Shown here piece by piece: positions 60,171 to 64,000 of a stretch of DNA of 64,000 bases (positions are counted from its first letter, which is position 1; each line of letters starts with the position of its first letter). A program made the position numbers and the translations under genes. The stretch lies in the NCBI GenBank assembly GCA_019694685.1, contig JAIBBM010000014.1, positions 1-64,000 of the forward strand, read 5' to 3'. The DNA is from Leptospirales bacterium. Lineage in GTDB: Bacteria > Spirochaetota > Leptospiria > Leptospirales > Leptonemataceae. The notes under the pieces were generated by a model, which searched no databases, was not told the DNA's origin, and was given only the letters and a program-made list of their open reading frames with translations.

Positions 60171-61202
60171 ATGCGTATCTTACTTCTATTCATTCTGGCC
60201 ATAAGCGGCATCTTTGCGGAAAAACCTGTGGTCAAAGCGGTCGCGGCAACTACGGCGGCTCCGTCTCCTGGCGTGTTTCGTCATTATTTTCCAACTACTG
60301 AAATTGCTCTTCCGGCAAGCTATCCGTTCATTCAACCACAGAAGATGCGATTCGCCGGAAACGGTCTGCAGATCGACGTTTTCGCGCGAAGCTTTGCGCA
60401 GGGCCAGCCCGCTTACATTGAAATTATTAAACTCAAGCCAGCCGAAAGTGATCCTTACATCTATTTTGAAGGAAAGCAAATCAGGCTGACTCGCTATCCC
60501 TGGGGATTTCGCGGGCTGTTTGCCATATCTCCGACTATCGCTGCTCCTGGTTGGAAGAAATTCAAAGTTCAATACGCAGGCAAGACGGACGAGTATCGAT
60601 TGTTCATCCAGAAAGTGAATTTCCCTGTATACTATTCCACTATGTACATTCCTGCCATTGCGAACAATACGGAAGTGACCAAACCGGACACAGCTGCCTT
60701 TATTCAAAGATGCCAGGAAAAGAAAAATCGCATTTTCTCAAGGGTGAATGCGGATACTTTTTCCAATCGTCTTTCTTTCCCGCGCGATCTATATCGTATA
60801 ACGTCTCCTTTCAATGCAAAAAGAGTTTATCAGAGATACCAGATGCAGGGCAAAAAAGCAGTCGCCCTTCCTTCTCAGTTCCATTTTCACACAGGGCTGG
60901 ACATGTATGCGAAGTGGGGAGATCCAATCTTCGCCATGGCAGACGGGACGGCCGTGATTGCTGAAAACATGTTCTATGAGGGCGGATTTACAGCCGTGGA
61001 TCACGGAAATGGAATTTTTACAATGTACATGCACCAGAGCAAGATCAACGTTCGTGAGGGTCAGTTTGTTCGCGCTGGAGATCTAATTGGTCTGGCAGGT
61101 GCAACTGGAGCCGCTACCGGTTCTCACTTGCACGTAAGCTTGTTCATTGACTGGGTGCCCCTGGATCCAATGGGGCTGTTGTCTCTACCAATTCGCAATT
61201 AA
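60171..61202 (+). CDS. M23-family peptidase (lysostaphin-like)
   Basis: 343 residues with a signal peptide (LLLFILAISGIFA). Two Ig-like beta domains (about 60-190) precede a C-terminal LytM/M23 domain with HFHTGLDMYAKWGDPIFAMA (HxxxD) and ATGSHLHVSLFIDWVPLD (HxH), the three zinc ligands. FHFHTGLD supplies the first His. It should cut peptide cross-bridges in peptidoglycan, or act as an EnvC-type regulator if inactive; here the ligands are intact. Divergent from the peptidase-MA-like gene. Confidence 0.88.
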   Translation: MRILLLFILAISGIFAEKPVVKAVAATTAAPSPGVFRHYFPTTEIALPASYPFIQPQKMRFAGNGLQIDVFARSFAQGQPAYIEIIKLKPAESDPYIYFEGKQIRLTRYPWGFRGLFAISPTIAAPGWKKFKVQYAGKTDEYRLFIQKVNFPVYYSTMYIPAIANNTEVTKPDTAAFIQRCQEKKNRIFSRVNADTFSNRLSFPRDLYRITSPFNAKRVYQRYQMQGKKAVALPSQFHFHTGLDMYAKWGDPIFAMADGTAVIAENMFYEGGFTAVDHGNGIFTMYMHQSKINVREGQFVRAGDLIGLAGATGAATGSHLHVSLFIDWVPLDPMGLLSLPIRN

Positions 61203-61218
61203 TTCGTCTGATCTATGA

Positions 61219-61266
61219 CGACTAACGTTCCCGGAGGAGCTTCTCAAGCCCTGTTAACGTTAGTCG
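61219..61266. terminator. Perfect 11-bp inverted repeat between convergent genes
   Basis: CGACTAACGTT (61219-61229) pairs with AACGTTAGTCG (61256-61266) across a 26-base loop. It lies 16 bases after the M23 peptidase stop and before the convergent gene ending at 61281. No strong T run. Ends resemble attC-type core sequences CTAAC/GTTAG, but the element is too short and the core does not match RYYYAAC. Confidence 0.5.
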
Positions 61267-61280
61267 ATTTTGAAATTCGG

Positions 61281-61805
61281 TTAGAAAGGAGACTTTTCAA
61301 GCAAACGCATGGTCTGGTCCCACGCTTCCGTAACCGGAAATGAACAGCGATAGTCGTTCGTGCTGCTTGCAGTCCAGACCTCTTTACCTTCTGCATCGAA
61401 GATTCGCACCTTAATGCTCAGAGATCCGCGAATTGGTTCGTCTTTTTCGCTATCGTCGCAGAAAGCAGTTTGCGCGGAGTTTTCTCTGGGGTAGTTCAGT
61501 TCTTTTTGAGTGGCTTCTACCCAGTAAACCAGATCCACTCCGTGTTTGGCTGCAAGGCTTTGCACCAGGCCTGGTTCAGGTTTTGTAATGGTGGCGCTGG
61601 ATGCTCCCGTGAGGCGCAGTCCGCGTGACTGAATCATCATGGATGCACCGCGCTCAATCTGAAGACCGAGCGCTGCCTCCGGGCGTGCAGGCATGGATTC
61701 ATGAATGAAGATGGCCTGCACTGGAAGCAGAAGGGCTCTCTTTTCAGAAGAGTTCGCTGATACAGTGGCTGTAAATAGAACGAGGGTCCAGACGATTCGG
61801 CGCAT
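61281..61805 (-). CDS. Secreted protein of unknown function
   Basis: The ATG at 61805 has AGGA upstream. 174 residues with a signal peptide (RRIVWTLVLFTATVSA). The mature protein has SEKRALLLPVQAIFIHESMP, AKHGVDLVYWVEATQKELNY and SIKVRIFDAEGKEVWTASST, a pattern seen in periplasmic GNA1162/CsgG-related proteins that list 'DxVxWVxAT' then a Trp-rich strand. Family assignment is weak. A single pair of cysteines (near 125 and 160). Confidence 0.5.
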   Translation of the reverse strand: MRRIVWTLVLFTATVSANSSEKRALLLPVQAIFIHESMPARPEAALGLQIERGASMMIQSRGLRLTGASSATITKPEPGLVQSLAAKHGVDLVYWVEATQKELNYPRENSAQTAFCDDSEKDEPIRGSLSIKVRIFDAEGKEVWTASSTNDYRCSFPVTEAWDQTMRLLEKSPF

Positions 61806-61975
61806 GTTATATCCTACCAACACTCTGTATCGCTCAATTTGCGCCAATCTTTACTGTTCCACCAGGAAAAAGCGCAAAAGTGCGTCAAACAGGCTGTTTT
61901 TTGCGGTCCTGACGGGGCCAGGGGCCCGATTGAATTTGACAGGATTGTACAGACCCCTATGATGCGACATAATTC

Positions 61976-62710
61976 ATGGCCCGCAAGAACAAGGCACCGG
62001 AACAGCATAAAGCAAGCGGCGAGTCGGGCAGTGGGCGATGGATGCTCACATACCTGGACATGGTGACCCTGCTGTTCGGTGTATTCGTAATTCTCTACGC
62101 AATGTCCCAGGTGGATACAAACAAAATGAAGGCAGTGGCCGAATCTCTTCGCATGGGGTTCCAGGGTGGGGCCACCATTGACGAAGGAAGTCTGAGTGGC
62201 GGCAGAACCATCATCGAGGATCTTTTTCCGGAAGGTGTAAGAGCGCGGCGTGTCCGTGCGCGAATAACGGGGCTCTTTCGCCAGGAGATGCTCCAGAAAT
62301 TGATCAAGGTTACTGAAGACGAACGCGGAGTGGTTGTAAGTCTGATCGGAATGGATAACTTTCGTCCAGGATCTTCCGAGCTCACAGAGGAAACGCAGCA
62401 GCTTCTTGAAAAGATGTCACTTCTTCTGGCTGAGGTGGAATATCCGGTTCGCATTGAAGGCCATACAGACGACGAAGTCCAGGACAACAACGGAGCGGGA
62501 ATCTCAGCGTCTGACTGGGAGTTAGGTGCTAAGCGATCTGTGAATGTGATTTTATTTCTTGAAACGCGTGATGTGGATCCGCGAAAGATGAGTGCCGTTT
62601 CCTTTGGAAGTACTCGTCCTCTGGACCGCGAGGGAACTCCCGAATCGCACGCCCTCAATCGCCGCATTGACATCATCATTGTAACTGGAGAAAAGCTCAA
62701 AGTAAAGTAG
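61976..62710 (+). CDS. motB: Flagellar motor stator protein MotB
   Basis: 244 residues. The single membrane helix MLTYLDMVTLLFGVFVILYA carries the proton-conducting Asp. A plug/linker region (about 45-110) precedes an OmpA-like peptidoglycan-binding domain with FRPGSSELTEETQQLLEKM, VRIEGHTDDEVQDNN and SALNRRIDIIIV-type ending (HALNRRIDIIIV). It anchors the stator to the cell wall. Here motB precedes motA, the reverse of the usual order, with 13 bases between them. Confidence 0.93.
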   Translation: MARKNKAPEQHKASGESGSGRWMLTYLDMVTLLFGVFVILYAMSQVDTNKMKAVAESLRMGFQGGATIDEGSLSGGRTIIEDLFPEGVRARRVRARITGLFRQEMLQKLIKVTEDERGVVVSLIGMDNFRPGSSELTEETQQLLEKMSLLLAEVEYPVRIEGHTDDEVQDNNGAGISASDWELGAKRSVNVILFLETRDVDPRKMSAVSFGSTRPLDREGTPESHALNRRIDIIIVTGEKLKVK

Positions 62711-62723
62711 CGGAGTCCCGAGC

Positions 62724-63524
62724 ATGGAAATATCAACAGTCTTAGGCCTCGTAGGAGGTTTCACGGTCGTTCTCTTGACTCTCCTCATCGAGGGTGGTCA
62801 CGTAGCGTCATTCATCAACTTCGGAGCCTTGATTCTGATTCTCGGTGGTTCTGTCGCGGTTGCGGTGGTTTCCTTCAGTTTGAAAGAAGTAACAGCCATA
62901 CCTCAGTACTTCATGAAAGCAATTTTTCCTCCAAAGGAAAACTTGAAAGAAATGGTCGAGTTGTTTGTGAATCTTTCTGAAAGAGCTCGTCGCGAAGGTC
63001 TGCTCAGTCTCGAAGATGATCTTTCCAGTTTCAAAGACAAGATGATGCGAACTGGAATGGAACTCGTCGTGGATGGTACTGACCCGGAGATTGTGCGAGA
63101 TATTCTTGAAGACTACGCAGATGCGGAAAAAGAACACGATAAGATTCCTCCTGAATTGATGGAAACTCTCGGTGGTTTCTCCCCAACTCTTGGGATCATT
63201 GGAACGGTTATGGGTCTCGTGCACGTACTTGAAGGCCTTGGCGGTGGTGGTGGTATTGAACAGCTCGGTCGAGGCATTGCTGTTGCGTTCATTGCTACGT
63301 TTTACGGGATTGGTTTTGCGAACCTTCTCTGGCTCCCCATGGCCAACAAGTTGAAATTCTTAAGTCACAGATCCGTGACTCATCGCAATATCATCATCAA
63401 AGGTGTAATGTCTATTCAGAGTGGGGATCATCCGCGTGTAATTCGCGAAAAGCTATTGTGTCAAATTTCAGATCCGCACCTTCGTCAGGAAATTGAAGAA
63501 GCGGCGCCTAAAGAGGGAGCGTAA
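62724..63524 (+). CDS. motA: Flagellar motor stator protein MotA
   Basis: 266 residues, four membrane helices. GLVGGFTVVLLTLLIEGG and FGALILILGGSVAVAVV are TM1-2. The cytoplasmic loop has the torque residues in RARREGLLSLEDDLSSF. TM3-4 hold the conserved prolines in LGGFSPTLGIIGTVMGLVHV and LLWLPMANKLK. It forms the pentamer that works around a MotB dimer to drive the flagellar motor, which in spirochaetes is periplasmic. Last gene before the LURP-one-like ORF, 3 bases from it. Confidence 0.93.
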   Translation: MEISTVLGLVGGFTVVLLTLLIEGGHVASFINFGALILILGGSVAVAVVSFSLKEVTAIPQYFMKAIFPPKENLKEMVELFVNLSERARREGLLSLEDDLSSFKDKMMRTGMELVVDGTDPEIVRDILEDYADAEKEHDKIPPELMETLGGFSPTLGIIGTVMGLVHVLEGLGGGGGIEQLGRGIAVAFIATFYGIGFANLLWLPMANKLKFLSHRSVTHRNIIIKGVMSIQSGDHPRVIREKLLCQISDPHLRQEIEEAAPKEGA

Positions 63525-63527
63525 TTC

Positions 63528-64000
63528 ATGGATCCTTTTACAGCTAACAAGTATTATGCGAAAAAGAAACTGCTCAAGCTGTTTGGCGGAGAAGTGCGTA
63601 TCTATGATGAAAGCAGAACCAATCTGCTTTTCTTTGTGAAACAAAAAGCTTTCAAGCTGAAGGAAGACATTACCGTTTTCGCAGACGAATCTCAATCGCG
63701 TCCTCTTCTCAAAATCCAGGCAAGGAGCATTCTGGACTTTGGCACGACCTATGACGTGACCGACGTGGTCACGAACCAGAAGGTAGGTGCCATTCGCAGA
63801 AAACTTCTTAAATCTATACTGCGAGATGAGTGGGCCATACTGGATGCATCGGACAAGGAATTCGGAACCGTTTCAGAAGATAGCATGCTTATGGCTCTTC
63901 TGCGCCGTTTTCTCTCCAATCTAATTCCGCAACATTTTGCAATGACAGTGGGCGGAACTCAGGTGGGAGATCTCAAGCAAACCTGGAATCCATTCGTACC
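63528..64000 (+). CDS. LURP-one-related (scramblase-like) protein, cut by window edge
   Basis: From an ATG 3 bases after motA, the frame is open to the end of the window (157 codons). It reads NKYYAKKKLLKLFGGEVRIY, FVKQKAFKLKEDITVFAD, RPLLKIQARSILDFGTTYDV, VGAIRRKLLKSILRDEWAIL and DLKQTWNPFV. The strands and the 'kI..rsilDf..~Y~V.D...n.kvGai' pattern match the LURP-one-related/scramblase-like fold of tubby type. Possibly a membrane- or ligand-binding protein. Coupling to motA is suggestive only. No start problem: GGGAGC precedes the ATG. Confidence 0.6.
   Translation, partial: MDPFTANKYYAKKKLLKLFGGEVRIYDESRTNLLFFVKQKAFKLKEDITVFADESQSRPLLKIQARSILDFGTTYDVTDVVTNQKVGAIRRKLLKSILRDEWAILDASDKEFGTVSEDSMLMALLRRFLSNLIPQHFAMTVGGTQVGDLKQTWNPFV

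Noticed and set aside
61219..61266. Inverted repeat read as an integron attC site
   Set aside because: It is only 48 bases, lacks the paired RYYYAAC/GTTRRRY cores and stands between ordinary convergent genes. A terminator or palindrome is simpler.

Overview
This looks like a spirochaete chromosome from the Leptospiraceae. The evidence is an OmpL1-type porin (a leptospiral outer-membrane family), many lipoproteins with loose spirochaetal lipoboxes, MotA/MotB, TatT/TatP-type TRAP accessory proteins, and a very high load of class III adenylate cyclases (three) and SpoIIE-type PP2C phosphatases (three). Base composition is near 50% GC by eye, which fits Leptonema or Turneriella-like relatives better than Leptospira itself. 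This is inference from gene content; no database was searched. No rRNA, tRNA, CRISPR array or transposase was seen.

Layout. 1-4.3 kb: a SpoIIE phosphatase with a shortened MASE1-like membrane part, then a decayed block of secreted-protein genes (DUF4382 remnant, truncated matrixin, lipoprotein, a frameshifted ORF, a methyltransferase remnant) bracketed by two copies of a 24-bp direct repeat. 4.3-9.8 kb: lipoprotein, frameshifted zinc-ribbon membrane protein, an ATPase-less PAS-HisKA protein coupled to a response regulator, a GHMP kinase and RNase HI. 9.9-18.6 kb: OmpL1-like porin, secreted caspase-like protein, GH13 glucosidase, MBL-fold hydrolase, LPP20-like lipoprotein, beta-barrel protein and DUF192 lipoprotein. 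18.6-25.7 kb: a long minus-strand cluster (DUF4416, lipoprotein, BFN-UVR protein, RecG, adenylate cyclase, SpoIIE phosphatase, histidine phosphatase). 25.8-34.6 kb: DoxX, a DedA/ATP-grasp fusion, DinB, a cyclase, an outer-membrane protein, and a ketosynthase-like protein coupled to a membrane-bound AAA+/Fis regulator.

34.6-43 kb: CPBP protease, an unexplained small transcription-unit-like stretch, the cluster sufU-lgt-epimerase-lipoprotein, a two-gene (split) polyphosphate:AMP phosphotransferase, tandem patatins and Dus. 43-51 kb: hybrid histidine kinase, Rrf2 regulator with its own promoter and dyad, a two-copy DUF1566 lipoprotein, and a minus cluster with an acyltransferase, DUF1905, a 27-codon membrane peptide, a membrane protein and a 7TMR-DISM adenylate cyclase. 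51-61 kb: TatT, bioB, an intergenic region with two 82-bp TIR-like repeats, a DctP/TatP protein, a sensor PP2C phosphatase with an EF-hand loop, and the cluster peptidase-like/thioredoxin-like/bioD/bioA. 61-64 kb: an M23 peptidase, a secreted protein, motB-motA, and a LURP-one-like protein cut by the window edge.

Functionally the window is rich in sensing (cAMP synthesis, PP2C partner-switching, two-component proteins, Fe-S or redox-responsive Rrf2), envelope biogenesis and biotin synthesis. Most genes are in short overlapping operons. Several single-base frameshifts cluster between 2.8 and 5.4 kb. They may be true decay or sequence errors, and raw-read checking would decide.
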